64,000 nt of DNA from Clostridium ganghwense (GCF_026735165.1 NZ_JAPQES010000006.1:1-64000); one strand, 5' to 3'; shown: positions 19,678 through 29,920, numbered from the stretch's first letter. The notes: generated by a model not told the origin, from the sequence alone. Program-made: numbers and translations.

Positions 19678-19944
19678 TTATTTTTGCATTACTGCATTTT
19701 CTCCTTGCTTTATAAAACCTAGCCTTTCTCTTGCCAGTTTTTCCACATATCTATAAGTCTTAGACATCTTCGTTTCATCTACTAACCTTTGATGTTCTTT
19801 ACTTACTTCTTGCAGCTCAGTTTTATACTGTTGTAATTGAGCTTTTTTGTTTTTTATGGTTATTTGCTGACTTATCAACATATAACAAACATAAAATATT
19901 ATAAAAATAATTATGATACTTTTAAACTTAAACTTTTTTTTCAT
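19678..19944 (-). CDS. divIC: Septum formation initiator, DivIC/FtsB family
   Basis: An 88-residue bitopic protein has a short basic N-terminus, one membrane segment (about 8-25), then a coiled coil (about 26-70) and the family ending KLARERLGFIKQGE. DivIC/FtsB proteins join FtsL and FtsQ/DivIB in the divisome. The position after yabQ matches Bacillus, which supports DivIC rather than another FtsB-like protein. Confidence 0.92.
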   Translation of the reverse strand: MKKKFKFKSIIIIFIIFYVCYMLISQQITIKNKKAQLQQYKTELQEVSKEHQRLVDETKMSKTYRYVEKLARERLGFIKQGENAVMQK

Positions 19945-20020
19945 GAATTTACCCTCTAAAAGTTCATTTTTAACTCATATATATATTTTAGTTTTGTTTT
20001 TCGTTTTATTCAAGCAATTT

Positions 20021-20416
20021 TTATTTATTTTTGTTAATAATCTTATAAATTAATAAATCAATGGGATAAATAATTAAATTTTTAATAATGCGAAAAATCT
20101 TAGATAGCATTTTCATAAGTCTAAATTGGATTCTTAAGAAATATTTACTTATGAATTTTATATAAATATACAAACCTAATGCAATATATAGGTATAGGTA
20201 GGTGCCCATGTATACATAACTATAACAAAGCAAAAAAATAAAGACTAATATACCTGCAAAAACCCAAAATAATACATCCTCCACTAAAGTTATTATTACA
20301 TCTGGATTTTCAAAGCCTCTAATAAGTCTGTATATATCAAATAGTATTCCTGTGAGTACTCCTGCAAGTATACTATAAATTATTAAATTAACTTGTGCAT
20401 TTATAGGAATAATCAT
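20021..20416 (-). CDS. yabQ: Spore cortex biosynthesis protein YabQ
   Basis: YabQ is an integral membrane protein needed for spore cortex formation. The 131 residues contain about three hydrophobic segments (about 8-28, 43-65 and 67-88) and the family start VNLIIYSILAGVLTGILFDIYR. It follows yabP by 5 bases, so the two are translated from one mRNA, probably made in the mother cell. The basic C-terminal tail is AT-rich and variable. Confidence 0.92.
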   Translation of the reverse strand: MIIPINAQVNLIIYSILAGVLTGILFDIYRLIRGFENPDVIITLVEDVLFWVFAGILVFIFLLCYSYVYMGTYLYLYIALGLYIYIKFISKYFLRIQFRLMKMLSKIFRIIKNLIIYPIDLLIYKIINKNK

Positions 20417-20421
20417 AATTT

Positions 20422-20712
20422 CTACCTAAATAGCCTAGCTATAATACTTTCTTTATCTTTTTTACTTTCAGTTGTAGTATATACACAGGAATTTATCTGA
20501 CCTAATATTATAATATCTCCATTTTGCACATCTAATTTATTCATCTTTAATTCTTGTCCTTTAATAGTTAAAGTACCAAGAGTTGTATCCAACATTATTG
20601 TCTTATCATCAAAACATATAACTTCAACTACTCCTGACAATACTAGTTTCTTTCTATTTTCAAGAGTTAAATTACTCTTTTTATTCTCTATATTTTCTTT
20701 TTTTATTTCCAT
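20422..20712 (-). CDS. yabP: Sporulation protein YabP
   Basis: YabP is a small mother-cell protein required for cortex assembly. The 96 residues show the family pattern: RKKLVLSGVVEVICFDDKTIMLDTTLG, then GTLTIKGQELKMNKLDVQNGDIIILGQI (segments at about 23-75). It is predicted to be soluble and beta-rich. It is paired with yabQ, and both sit between rqcP and divIC exactly as in Bacillus. Confidence 0.93.
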   Translation of the reverse strand: MEIKKENIENKKSNLTLENRKKLVLSGVVEVICFDDKTIMLDTTLGTLTIKGQELKMNKLDVQNGDIIILGQINSCVYTTTESKKDKESIIARLFR

Positions 20713-20815
20713 AAACTCCCCTCCTTATATGTAAATATATATGCCTAAACATTAATCAATATGCACTATATAAAGAGAAGAGTATTATAGGTGTAAAATT
20801 GATATTGACAGTAAA

Positions 20816-21073
20816 TTACTTGTCTTCTTGTCCAGCTATCATCTCATACATAAGTTTTGCATCAGCCTTTGATACATGATGTGATATATTGACAACCTTA
20901 GCTTTTAATGAATTATTTGCAAATTTAACTTCGATTATATCATTTTCATTAACTTCTGTACTAGGCTTAGCAACTTTGTCATTTATAAAAACTCTACCAC
21001 TTTCACAAGCTTCCTTTGCTACAGTTCTTCTTTTTATTATCCTTGAAACTTTAAGATATTTATCTAGCCTCAT
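20816..21073 (-). CDS. rqcP: S4-domain RNA-binding protein RqcP (YabO family)
   Basis: This 85-residue S4-domain protein (MRLDKYLKVSRIIKRRT... and KPSTEVNENDIIEV) corresponds to YabO/RqcP, which works with RqcH in adding alanine tails on stalled large ribosomal subunits. I chose the ATG at 21073, with GAGAGG 6 bases upstream; an in-frame ATG 6 codons earlier has no ribosome binding site. It lies between hup and yabP, the conserved place. Confidence 0.92.
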   Translation of the reverse strand: MRLDKYLKVSRIIKRRTVAKEACESGRVFINDKVAKPSTEVNENDIIEVKFANNSLKAKVVNISHHVSKADAKLMYEMIAGQEDK

Positions 21074-21110
21074 AACTTCCTCTCCATCCATTAACCATTA
21101 TTATAAAAAT

Positions 21111-21140
21111 AAAAAACCTAGATATACACCCAGGTTTTTT
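21111..21140 (-). terminator. hup terminator
   Basis: AAAAAACCTGG pairs with CTAGGTTTTTT around an 8-base loop on the minus strand, with T residues after it. Confidence 0.75.
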
Positions 21141-21148
21141 ATTTTAAA

Positions 21149-21424
21149 TTATTTGTTAACTATATCTTTAAATTCTTTACCAGCTTTAAATACTGGAACT
21201 GTTGATGCTGGTATTGTTATTTCTTCTTTAGTTCTTGGGTTTCTTCCTTTTCTTTCTGCTCTTTCACGAGTTTCGAAAGTACCAAATCCAACTAATTGAA
21301 CTTTTTCTCTTTTTTCTAAAGCTTCTTCAACACTTTCTATAAATGCTTTTAAAGCTACCTCTGCATCTTTTTTAGTTAATTCACTTTTTTCTGCCATGCT
21401 TGTTATTAATTCTGCTTTATTCAC
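21149..21424 (-). CDS. hup: DNA-binding protein HU
   Basis: The 91-residue histone-like protein has the family sequence: MNKAELI start, VQLVGFGTFETRERAERKGRNPRT (residues about 42-65) forming the beta arm, and VPVFKAGKEFKDIVN at the end. HU bends DNA and organises the nucleoid. A strong ribosome binding site and a terminator after it suggest an abundant, separately controlled protein. It lies between mazG and rqcP. Confidence 0.97.
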   Translation of the reverse strand: MNKAELITSMAEKSELTKKDAEVALKAFIESVEEALEKREKVQLVGFGTFETRERAERKGRNPRTKEEITIPASTVPVFKAGKEFKDIVNK

Positions 21425-21531
21425 TTTTGTTACCTCCTTAATATTATTATCAATAAAATGATATAAAGTTTATTCTTCATTTAAATTAAAAATCCTTTTT
21501 TATTTAGGAACTTTTAATTAAAAGCTAAAAA

Positions 21532-22977
21532 TTATTGTGTTTTTGATTCTTCCCATAGTTTATCCATTTCTTCAAGGGACATTTCATTAAGTTTCTTATC
21601 CATTTTTAAACTTGACTCTTCTATGTACTCAAATCTTTTAATGAATTTATCTATAGTATAATTTAAAGCAAGCTCAGGGTCAATGTCAAGTAATCTTGCT
21701 ATATTTACCGTACTAAATATTAAATCGCCTATTTCTTCTACTATTTTTTCCTTGTTTTGGGATTTATATACCTGTTTTACTTCATTTAACTCTTCAATCA
21801 CCTTTTCCATAGCTGGTCTAACATCATCCCAATCAAATCCCACCTTAGCAGCCTTACCTTGAACTTTTTCTGCTCTTATTAATGCTGGTAGATTTTTAGG
21901 TACATGTTTCAATTCATCAGTATATTTCTCAAGACCTTTTTCTTTTTTCTTTATTTCATCCCAATTAACTAATACTTCATCTGAATTATCAACTTTGATA
22001 TCAGCAAATACATGTGGATGTCTATGAATAAGCTTACTTGTAATTCCTATTATTATATCATTTATATTAAAATAGCCTTCTTCTTTTCCTATCTGTGCAT
22101 GAAAAACTACTTGAAGTAGAACATCTCCTAATTCCTCTATAATTTTAATATCATTCTGTTCATCAATCGCTTCTAAAACTTCATAGCATTCTTCTATTAA
22201 ATATCTCTTTAAAGACTCATGAGTTTGTTCTCTATCCCATGGACATCCATTTTCACTTCTTAAAGTATCCATAACATCCAATAAATCTTTAAAATCTTTT
22301 TTGCCTTGTAAATTTTTAGGAATATAAACAGATGTCATATAATCAACATCATCTTGTCTATCTAATTCATATAAATTAATTTTCCTTATACTTTCACTAT
22401 CCTTTATTCCAGCTCCTCTTACAAAATATATTTCCATATTTTCATCATAATATTCCATTAATGCAAGCTTAACTTTAGAAGCTATGAAGCTATTATATAC
22501 TCCAGTTATTATCATTCCAAGTCTTTTATCAAAAATTTGGTTATTTATATTATCTGCTTCTATTATTTTCAGTCCATCTTCCGGATTAATTTTTAAACTT
22601 TCTATCACAGCATCAATAATGCTTGCAGCTGGTAATATCTCTGTTTTGATGTTTTCCTTTTGACAAAGTTTAAGTAATATCTCTACTGTTCTTTCTCCAA
22701 CCAATGGATGACCTGGTACAGCATAAACAATTTCACCAAATTCCTTATGTTTATTTAATAAATCTTCAGCTATAGTTTTGCATACCTCTTCATATTCATC
22801 TAAAATATCATACACTTTATCATAAGTTTCAAATTTTACCCCTAACCCTCTTAGATATTCAACATTAGGATAAATTGAGGTTCTAAAATAGACCTTATCA
22901 CTATTCATAAGTAAATTAAAAGCCCCTAAAGTAAGAGCCTCTTTACTTCCTGGTCCTAATCCAACAATCCAAATCAT
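21532..22977 (-). CDS. mazG: Tetrapyrrole-methylase/MazG fusion (YabN type)
   Basis: The fusion has an N-terminal SAM-dependent tetrapyrrole-methylase-like domain (about 1-220, starting MIWIVGLGPG and with AVPGHPLVGERTV) and a C-terminal pair of MazG nucleoside triphosphate pyrophosphohydrolase segments (about 230-480, with CPWDREQTHESLKRYLIEE and EELGDVLLQVVFHAQ). The ATG at 22977 has AAGGAG 8 bases upstream; the in-frame GTG at 22998 has none. The MazG part probably cleans damaged nucleotides; the role of the methylase part is unknown. 481 residues, usual for YabN. Confidence 0.93.
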   Translation of the reverse strand: MIWIVGLGPGSKEALTLGAFNLLMNSDKVYFRTSIYPNVEYLRGLGVKFETYDKVYDILDEYEEVCKTIAEDLLNKHKEFGEIVYAVPGHPLVGERTVEILLKLCQKENIKTEILPAASIIDAVIESLKINPEDGLKIIEADNINNQIFDKRLGMIITGVYNSFIASKVKLALMEYYDENMEIYFVRGAGIKDSESIRKINLYELDRQDDVDYMTSVYIPKNLQGKKDFKDLLDVMDTLRSENGCPWDREQTHESLKRYLIEECYEVLEAIDEQNDIKIIEELGDVLLQVVFHAQIGKEEGYFNINDIIIGITSKLIHRHPHVFADIKVDNSDEVLVNWDEIKKKEKGLEKYTDELKHVPKNLPALIRAEKVQGKAAKVGFDWDDVRPAMEKVIEELNEVKQVYKSQNKEKIVEEIGDLIFSTVNIARLLDIDPELALNYTIDKFIKRFEYIEESSLKMDKKLNEMSLEEMDKLWEESKTQ

Positions 22978-23000
22978 TTTATTTTCTCCTTTATCCACAA

Positions 23001-24536
23001 TTATTTTATGATTTTTCTATTCCTTAATTCTTTAATATCCATTACTTTAAATGCTAAAATTAGTATTATATACACTATTATACCTATAAATATACCTATT
23101 AAACAAGAAATTGAATTATTCATTGTATAATTATAGATTTTCACATATATAAATGCTACAGTTATTATCATTATCATCGAAGCATAAGCTGGTTTTATTA
23201 ATATTTGATATAAATCAACTCTAACTTTCAAATTCTTTTTTAATAACCTAATATTTAATATAACAGCTATCCCATAAGCTGTAAAAGTCCCAATTACAGC
23301 ACCATATATATTTATCTCAGAAATAGGTACTAAAATATTTGTTATAGCAATTTTAGTAATGCATCCTATAAGTAAATTTATGATGGGTTGCTTTTTTGAA
23401 GTAGTAGCCTGTAGAATAATGGTAGTGGTTTGAGCTAATATTATGAAAGGAATAGATATAGAAGAATATTTTAATATTTCATATCCTGATACTCTTCCTC
23501 TAAAAATTAAATTTAATATTGGATATGGCAGAAAATATAATCCACAAAGAGAAGGAAGGGCTACAACTAAAGATATTTTTATGGAGGATATAATATTTTT
23601 ATGAAGTTTAAATTTATCATTTAATAAATACGCCTCAGAAATTATAGGAACAACAGCAGCACATAAGGCAGCTGATAATGTTAAAGGGACATTAACAAGA
23701 ACCGCTGCTTTACCAGTAAGTTGACCATATAATACAGCTGCTTCTTTTGATGTGTATCCAGCTTGCAAAAGCTTTTGAGGTACCATTATTGCATCTATAA
23801 CATTCATTATAGTACCAACACATGCTCCCAAAGAAATAGGTACTGCTAGTTTAAGTAAAGTATCCATAATTTTCTTGTTGAATTTCACTTTACCGATGCT
23901 AAATTCCCTTCTTACCTTTTTATATTTACTTATTAAATACATTCCTCCTAAAATTCCGCCTGCTGCTGCACCTAAAGTAGCTCCACCTGCAGCATGTTGA
24001 ATCCCTTTAGGAAGTAGCATAACAGCAAGTCCAATTCCAACCACCACTCTAGCAAACTGTTCTAAAATTTGAGAAATAGCCGTAGGCGTCATATTTTGAA
24101 GCCCTTGAAAAAAGCCTCTAAAAACACTCATTATGGCGATAAAAATAGGTGCAGCAGAAAGAGCAATTAAAGAATAATAGGAATTTTCATCCCACCTAAA
24201 AAGTTTTATAAATTGATTAGAGAATAAAAACATTACGGAGCTTATAACTACTCCAAATATGGTCATTAGAAGAAGTGATTGCTTTAAAACTTGTATTACC
24301 CCTATTTCATCGCCTTGCGCTTTTTTTTCAGATATCATTTTAGACATAGCAAGGGGTACCCCAGATGCTCCTGCGATAAATAACATGTATAAAGGATATG
24401 CCATTTGATAATATCCTAGTCCCTCATCTCCTACTAAAATAGTCAATGGAATTCTAAACAACATTCCTAAAGCTTTAGAAAATATGCCTGCAAACCCTAA
24501 AATAAAAGTTCCTTTTACTAATGACTGTTTTTTCAA
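23001..24536 (-). CDS. Polysaccharide/lipid flippase, MOP superfamily (SpoVB/YabM-like)
   Basis: An integral membrane protein of 511 residues with about 14 membrane segments in the MVF/polysaccharide-transporter pattern (start KGTFILGFAGIFSKALGMLFRIPL). Relatives flip lipid-linked sugars; SpoVB acts in cortex formation and YabM is its paralogue. Its place between spoVT and mazG equals that of yabM. Whether it serves vegetative wall synthesis or the spore cannot be told from sequence. Confidence 0.9.
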   Translation of the reverse strand: MKKQSLVKGTFILGFAGIFSKALGMLFRIPLTILVGDEGLGYYQMAYPLYMLFIAGASGVPLAMSKMISEKKAQGDEIGVIQVLKQSLLLMTIFGVVISSVMFLFSNQFIKLFRWDENSYYSLIALSAAPIFIAIMSVFRGFFQGLQNMTPTAISQILEQFARVVVGIGLAVMLLPKGIQHAAGGATLGAAAGGILGGMYLISKYKKVRREFSIGKVKFNKKIMDTLLKLAVPISLGACVGTIMNVIDAIMVPQKLLQAGYTSKEAAVLYGQLTGKAAVLVNVPLTLSAALCAAVVPIISEAYLLNDKFKLHKNIISSIKISLVVALPSLCGLYFLPYPILNLIFRGRVSGYEILKYSSISIPFIILAQTTTIILQATTSKKQPIINLLIGCITKIAITNILVPISEINIYGAVIGTFTAYGIAVILNIRLLKKNLKVRVDLYQILIKPAYASMIMIITVAFIYVKIYNYTMNNSISCLIGIFIGIIVYIILILAFKVMDIKELRNRKIIK

Positions 24537-24610
24537 AATAATAATACCTCCAAAATTGCTTTTTAAATATAAATATTTATATTTAAAAAATAGAGATATT
24601 ATTACTCAAA

Positions 24611-24639
24611 AATAAATGGCAGACAAGCTGCCATTTATT
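24611..24639 (-). terminator. spoVT terminator
   Basis: AATAAATGGCAG and CTGCCATTTATT pair around a 5-base loop at the spoVT stop codon, with TTTTT after it on the minus strand. Confidence 0.75.
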
Positions 24640-25189
24640 ATTCCATCTGTTTTCCTAAGAAGGAAGCTGCTGTTTCAGCTAATTTAGTTTCAACTTCTCC
24701 AAACTTAACATTTTCTTCTTTAGCAGCTACAATTACAGCTCCTATCGCATCTCCTTCAGCAATTATTGGAGAGATAACTTGTGCAAAATATTTACCCTCT
24801 ACCTCCTCGTCATCCATCAAAGGAACAATTTTATTTGATCCTTCTCCCAATGTTACTCCTTTTCTTTCTTCCATAATTTGTTCAACTTCCATACTTATTT
24901 TTTTATCCATATATTCTTTCTTAGAAGAACCGCTTACAGATATTATGTTGTCTTTATCACAAATAAGTATTATGTGTCCAATTGTTGACTGCAATGACTC
25001 AGCATATTCCTTAGAAAAATTACTTAATTCTTCTATAGGAGAATATTTTTTTAGTATTACTCCTCCTTCTCTATCAGTAAATATTTCTAAAGGATCTCCT
25101 TCTCTAATTCTTAAGGTTCTTCTGATTTCTTTTGGTATTACTACTCTTCCTAAGTCGTCTATACGTCTAACAATACCTGTTGCTTTCAT
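24638..25189 (-). CDS. spoVT: Stage V sporulation protein T, transcription regulator
   Basis: SpoVT adjusts sigma-G-dependent genes in the forespore. It has an N-terminal AbrB-type swapped-hairpin DNA-binding domain (GIVRRIDDLGRVVIPKEIRR, residues about 5-24) and a C-terminal GAF domain (about 55-180). I use the ATG at 25189, preceded by AAGGAGG; a TTG one codon earlier is also possible. 183 residues, normal. The gene has its own terminator. Confidence 0.96.
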   Translation of the reverse strand: MKATGIVRRIDDLGRVVIPKEIRRTLRIREGDPLEIFTDREGGVILKKYSPIEELSNFSKEYAESLQSTIGHIILICDKDNIISVSGSSKKEYMDKKISMEVEQIMEERKGVTLGEGSNKIVPLMDDEEVEGKYFAQVISPIIAEGDAIGAVIVAAKEENVKFGEVETKLAETAASFLGKQME

Positions 25190-25289
25190 CAAAGTTTACC
25201 TCCTTATTTAGCGAAAATCTTTTTTCAATCTTATTATCCATCTAAATATGAAATTTTATACACAAATGTATACCTTTAATTTTAATACT

Positions 25290-25325
25290 AAAAAAAGATG
25301 ATACATTATGTATCATCTTTTTTTT
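25290..25325 (-). terminator. prsA terminator
   Basis: A long perfect stem (AAAAAAAGATGATACAT with its complement) precedes spoVT and ends in a T-run on the minus strand. Confidence 0.85.
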
Positions 25326-25330
25326 GAAAA

Positions 25331-26350
25331 TTAAACTAGTTCATTTTCGTATATCTTAATTTTTGCATTATCTTTTACTTCTTTTACTTTGTTAGACCAT
25401 AGATCATTTTTCTTTTTATTTGACAAATCATTTTTTATTTTTTCTTTTATTTCAGCTAATGGTTTTACAGGTTTTTCTTCTCTTTTTATCATTTTAATTA
25501 TATGATATCCAAATTGAGTCTTAACTGGTGCTGATATTTCTCCATCTTTAAGCTGCATAGCACCATCCATAAAATCTTCATCAAATCCTGAATTAACAAC
25601 AGTAACTGTTCCTAAATCTCCACCTTTATCTTTAGTACCATCTGTTCCATGTTCTTTTGCTAATTTTGCAAAATCTCCACCTTTATCAAGCTTTGCTTTA
25701 ATTTCTTTAGCTTCTTCTTCTGTTGGAACTAAAATATGTGCTATATGTATTTTTGTAGAATCATCTTCTTTAACTGGATATTTATCTTTAAATTTGTTGT
25801 AATAATCCTGAACATCTTTATCTTCAACTTTTGCAGATTTTACAACTTCATCATGAAGCTTTTCAATGACAATATTTCTTTTCATTATTTCTCTATAAGT
25901 CTCTTTTGTTAATCCATTATTTTTTAACATTTCTTCATATGCCTTATCATCTTCAATCTTTTGCTGTTTTCTAAAATCAGCAATTTCCTTATCAATTTCT
26001 TTCTTTAAATCTTCTTCCTTAGGTATTACTTTTAATTTAGCAGCTTCTTGCATAAGAGCTTCTTCTATTGTCATTTGATTTAGTATTTGCATTTTTTGTC
26101 CTTTTAATATCTCTTTAGCTTCTGCATTCTCAGCATATTTTTCTCCATATTTTTCTTGTAACTGCTTTCCTAATAAAACTACTTGAAAATTCTTATCTAA
26201 TTGTCCTCTTGTTATTTTTTTATCTCCAACTTTAGCTACTGTTGTTTTAGCTATAGCTTCTGGAGTTTTTTCTATCATCTTACATCCAACCGCAGACACG
26301 CTAAACATACATATTGCTGCTGCAGCAACTAATTTTTTTATATTTTTCAC
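25331..26350 (-). CDS. prsA: PrsA-like peptidyl-prolyl isomerase lipoprotein
   Basis: This extracytoplasmic foldase has a signal peptide ending in the lipobox SAVGC, a SurA/PrsA-like N-domain, and a parvulin domain (KIHIAHILVPTEEEA ... GTVTVVNSGFDEDF ... VKTQFGYHIIKM). It helps exported proteins fold at the membrane surface. The GTG at 26350 is preceded by GAGGG at 8 bases and begins a clean signal peptide, so I prefer it over the upstream ATG codons. 339 residues. It lies directly after mfd (57-base gap). Confidence 0.92.
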   Translation of the reverse strand: MKNIKKLVAAAAICMFSVSAVGCKMIEKTPEAIAKTTVAKVGDKKITRGQLDKNFQVVLLGKQLQEKYGEKYAENAEAKEILKGQKMQILNQMTIEEALMQEAAKLKVIPKEEDLKKEIDKEIADFRKQQKIEDDKAYEEMLKNNGLTKETYREIMKRNIVIEKLHDEVVKSAKVEDKDVQDYYNKFKDKYPVKEDDSTKIHIAHILVPTEEEAKEIKAKLDKGGDFAKLAKEHGTDGTKDKGGDLGTVTVVNSGFDEDFMDGAMQLKDGEISAPVKTQFGYHIIKMIKREEKPVKPLAEIKEKIKNDLSNKKKNDLWSNKVKEVKDNAKIKIYENELV

Positions 26351-26407
26351 TATTATTCCCTCACTTTTCATGTATTTATTTTGCCATAAATCCATTTTAT
26401 CACAAAA

Positions 26408-29400
26408 TTACTTTGTTTCAACTATGCTTTGAATATATTCTACTACTTCTCTTAAAATATGTATTAACTCTTCTTTTTTCACATCTTTTAATCCATATCC
26501 TAAAGCTGGTTCATCACCAAATTTAAATACAATCTTTCTATTGTATTTTTTCATTATTCCTTTAATTAAAGGTTCAGTCATCCACTTTTTACTTTCAAAC
26601 TTTATTAGTACCTCATTTCCCTTTTGTTTTATTTCTTCTATTCCAACTTTATTAGCAGTACTCTTTATGTAAGCAATATTCATAAGATTTTGTACTGATG
26701 GTGGTATATCAGAAAATCTATCTTCTAATTCTTCTTGGATATCCATCATACTTTCTTTGGAGTCAATACTTGCAATTTTTTTATATACTTGAATTTTCTG
26801 AACTTCATCCTCTATATAATTACTTGGAATATAAGCATCCACTTTTAGTTCAACAATAGTTTCAAAAGGCTCATTATCTATTTCACCTTTAACTAGTTTT
26901 ATAGTATCTTCAAGCATTCTGCAGTATAAATCATACCCTACAGAAGCCATATGACCATGTTGTGCTGAACCTATAATATTTCCTGCACCTCTTATCTCTA
27001 AATCTCTCATTGCTATCTTAAAACCAGAACCAAGCTCTGTAAAATCTTTTATAGCTTTGAGTCTCTTCTCAGCCACTTCTGTTAACACTTTATCTTTTCT
27101 GTATGTGAGATAAGCATACGCCATTCTATTGGTCCTTCCTACTCTTCCTCGAAGCTGATACAACTGAGATAGTCCAAATTTATCTGCATCATATATTATC
27201 ATAGTGTTAGAATTTTGAATATCAAGTCCTGTTTCAATGATTGTAGTACAAACTAATATATCATACTCTTTTTTCATAAAATCAACCATTACCTTTTCTA
27301 ACTCTCTTTCAGGCATCTGTCCATGGGCAATAGCTACTTTAGCATCTGGTACTAATTTTGCAATATACGCAGCCATCTCTTTTATTGTACCTACTCTATT
27401 GTATACAAAGTAAACCTGTCCTCCTCTATTTACCTCTCTTATTATAGCATCAGAAATAAGTTGATCATTATATTCCACCACATAAGTCTGTACAGGATAT
27501 CTTTCTTCTGGTGGCGTTTCAATAACACTTATCCCTCTTATGCCCGTAAGAGACATATGAAGAGTTCTTGGAATAGGTGTAGCTGTTAAAGTTAGTACAT
27601 CTACATTCTTTTTTAAATTCTTTATTTTTTCTTTGTGAGTAACTCCAAAACGTTGTTCTTCATCTACAATAAGTAGTCCTAAATCTTTAAATTTCACATC
27701 CTTTTGAAGAATTCTATGAGTTCCTATAAGTATGTCTACATTACCTGCTTTAACTTCTTTCAAAGTAGCCTTTTGCTGAGCAGGAGTTCTAAATCTACTT
27801 ACCATATCAATTTTTACAGGAAAGTCAGAAAATCTTTGTACCAAGTTATTATAATGTTGCTCTGCAAGTATAGTAGTTGGCACTAAAATCGCTACCTGTT
27901 TTCCATCCATTACCGATTTAAAAGCCGCTCTAGTTGCAACTTCTGTTTTTCCATATCCAACATCCCCACAAAGCAGTCTATCCATAGCTTTGCTTGATTC
28001 CATATCTTTTTTAATTTCTTCAATGGCAGAAAGCTGATCTGGTGTCTCTTGATATGGGAACTCATCTTCAAATTGTTTCTGCCAAACAGTATCCTTTGAA
28101 AATTTATGCCCTTTCAAACTAGATCTAACTGCATAAAGTTTCACTAAATCTTCTGCTATCTCATTTATAGCTTTTCTAACTTTACTTTTAGCCTTAGCCC
28201 ATTCACTTCCACCTAACTTATTTATTTTAGGTTCTTTACCCTCACTACCAATATATTTTTGCACCAAGTCTAATTGATCAACAGGTACAAACAACTTGTC
28301 TCCTGAATTGTAGCTAAGCTCTAAATAATCTTTTTTATGTCCTTGAACCTCTAATTGCTTTATTCCTTTATATACACCTATACCATGGTTAGTATGAACA
28401 ACATAATCCCCTGGTTTTAGTTCTGTGAAACTCTTTATTTTCCCTACACCTTTTTTATTAACTCTAGTACTTTTTCGTTTAGCTTTTCCGAACACATCTT
28501 TATCTGATATTACGCAAAGCTTTAATTCTGGATATTCAAATCCTTTAATTTGGTTTCCAAAAGTTATAACTACTTCTCCAAATTGAATATCGTCAATAAC
28601 ATCTTTATATACACTCTCAATATCCCTATCTCTAAGAGTTTCTACTAATCTTTCGCCTCTTGGCCTAGTTCCAGAAAGTATTATTGTTTTGTATCCTTTA
28701 GACTTCTTATCTTTAATATCCTCAATAAGTAATTCTAGTTTTCCTCCATAACCACTGAGATTTATTTGTGAAAAACTTTCTTTAATCTTTGGTATAAAAA
28801 TTTCACTAGATTTACCAATAATATTTGTAGTTATAACTTTTCTATCTAGAATCTCTTCATATAATCTATTCTTATCTATAAGTAATTCTGACTGTCTTAA
28901 AAGTATATTTCCTCTTTGAAGAAAATCTTTATAATTCTCTTGAAATTCAAAATAAACACTATCTAGCTTTCCTGTGCATCTCTGCACATCAGTAATAATT
29001 ACAAAAGCATCCTCCATATATTCTAATAAAGAAGAAGGCTTATCATAAAAATAAGGTAAAAAACTATCTATGTTCTCAAAACTCCAATTTTCTCTTAAAA
29101 GCTCTAAATTTGATGATATAGTAGTTTCTAGTCTTTCTATTGCTTCTTTATTATCTTTTAAATTACCTTTTGCTATATCTAAATCTTTTTGTATGCTATT
29201 GTAACCTTCATCTATATTTTCTTTAGTAAAAACCATTTCCTTTGCTGGAAAAATTTCTATGTCATTAAGCTTTTCTATACTTCTCTGAGATTCATAATTA
29301 AAACTTCTTATAGAATCTATTTCATCTCCAAAAAGTTCAATTCGATATGGAGTTGAAGCTATGGGAGAATAAATATCAAGTATTCCGCCTCTTATAGAAA

Positions 29401-29920
29401 ATTCTCCTTTACCTTCTACAATATTTACTCTTTCATATCCACTTTGAATTAATTTCTCACCTATCTTTTCTAAGTTTACTACATCTCCTACTGAAAAACT
29501 TAAAGTATACTCTCTGTAAAGTTGTGGACATATATAATTTGAAGCCAAGGACTCAATAGAAGTAACTATTATTTTTCTACCTTTTCTAAGCATTTCTCTA
29601 ATAACTTTAAGCCTTTCCCATCTTAAATCGCCAGAAACAGCATATATATTATAAAAAACTACTTCTTTTGTAGGAAAATAATATACATTAGGTAAATAAA
29701 ATGATATATCTTCATATAAATTTTTTGCCTCTACATCACTATTGGTAAAAATAAAGATTGCTTTATCTTCTTGTTCATATAATCCATTGATAAAATAACT
29801 TCTAGCAGAATCTGAAATCCCTAAAATCTCTATAGGAAATTCATTTTTATTTATTCCGTTTAGTACTCTTCTAAACGAACTACTTTCTACTAAAGGCTGA
29901 ATTAGCCCTTTTAATCTCAT
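26408..29920 (-). CDS. mfd: Transcription-repair coupling factor
   Basis: Mfd removes RNA polymerase stalled at DNA lesions and recruits UvrA. The 1170 residues run through the UvrB-like N-terminal domains, the RNA-polymerase-interacting domain (GDYVVHTNHGIGVYKGI), a DNA translocase with Walker A GDVGYGKT and DEEQRFGV, helicase motif VI region (QLRGRVGRTNRMAYAYL), and the C-terminal autoinhibitory domain. The length is usual. It follows pth by 18 bases as in Bacillus, and the two are probably one operon. Confidence 0.98.
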   Translation of the reverse strand: MRLKGLIQPLVESSSFRRVLNGINKNEFPIEILGISDSARSYFINGLYEQEDKAIFIFTNSDVEAKNLYEDISFYLPNVYYFPTKEVVFYNIYAVSGDLRWERLKVIREMLRKGRKIIVTSIESLASNYICPQLYREYTLSFSVGDVVNLEKIGEKLIQSGYERVNIVEGKGEFSIRGGILDIYSPIASTPYRIELFGDEIDSIRSFNYESQRSIEKLNDIEIFPAKEMVFTKENIDEGYNSIQKDLDIAKGNLKDNKEAIERLETTISSNLELLRENWSFENIDSFLPYFYDKPSSLLEYMEDAFVIITDVQRCTGKLDSVYFEFQENYKDFLQRGNILLRQSELLIDKNRLYEEILDRKVITTNIIGKSSEIFIPKIKESFSQINLSGYGGKLELLIEDIKDKKSKGYKTIILSGTRPRGERLVETLRDRDIESVYKDVIDDIQFGEVVITFGNQIKGFEYPELKLCVISDKDVFGKAKRKSTRVNKKGVGKIKSFTELKPGDYVVHTNHGIGVYKGIKQLEVQGHKKDYLELSYNSGDKLFVPVDQLDLVQKYIGSEGKEPKINKLGGSEWAKAKSKVRKAINEIAEDLVKLYAVRSSLKGHKFSKDTVWQKQFEDEFPYQETPDQLSAIEEIKKDMESSKAMDRLLCGDVGYGKTEVATRAAFKSVMDGKQVAILVPTTILAEQHYNNLVQRFSDFPVKIDMVSRFRTPAQQKATLKEVKAGNVDILIGTHRILQKDVKFKDLGLLIVDEEQRFGVTHKEKIKNLKKNVDVLTLTATPIPRTLHMSLTGIRGISVIETPPEERYPVQTYVVEYNDQLISDAIIREVNRGGQVYFVYNRVGTIKEMAAYIAKLVPDAKVAIAHGQMPERELEKVMVDFMKKEYDILVCTTIIETGLDIQNSNTMIIYDADKFGLSQLYQLRGRVGRTNRMAYAYLTYRKDKVLTEVAEKRLKAIKDFTELGSGFKIAMRDLEIRGAGNIIGSAQHGHMASVGYDLYCRMLEDTIKLVKGEIDNEPFETIVELKVDAYIPSNYIEDEVQKIQVYKKIASIDSKESMMDIQEELEDRFSDIPPSVQNLMNIAYIKSTANKVGIEEIKQKGNEVLIKFESKKWMTEPLIKGIMKKYNRKIVFKFGDEPALGYGLKDVKKEELIHILREVVEYIQSIVETK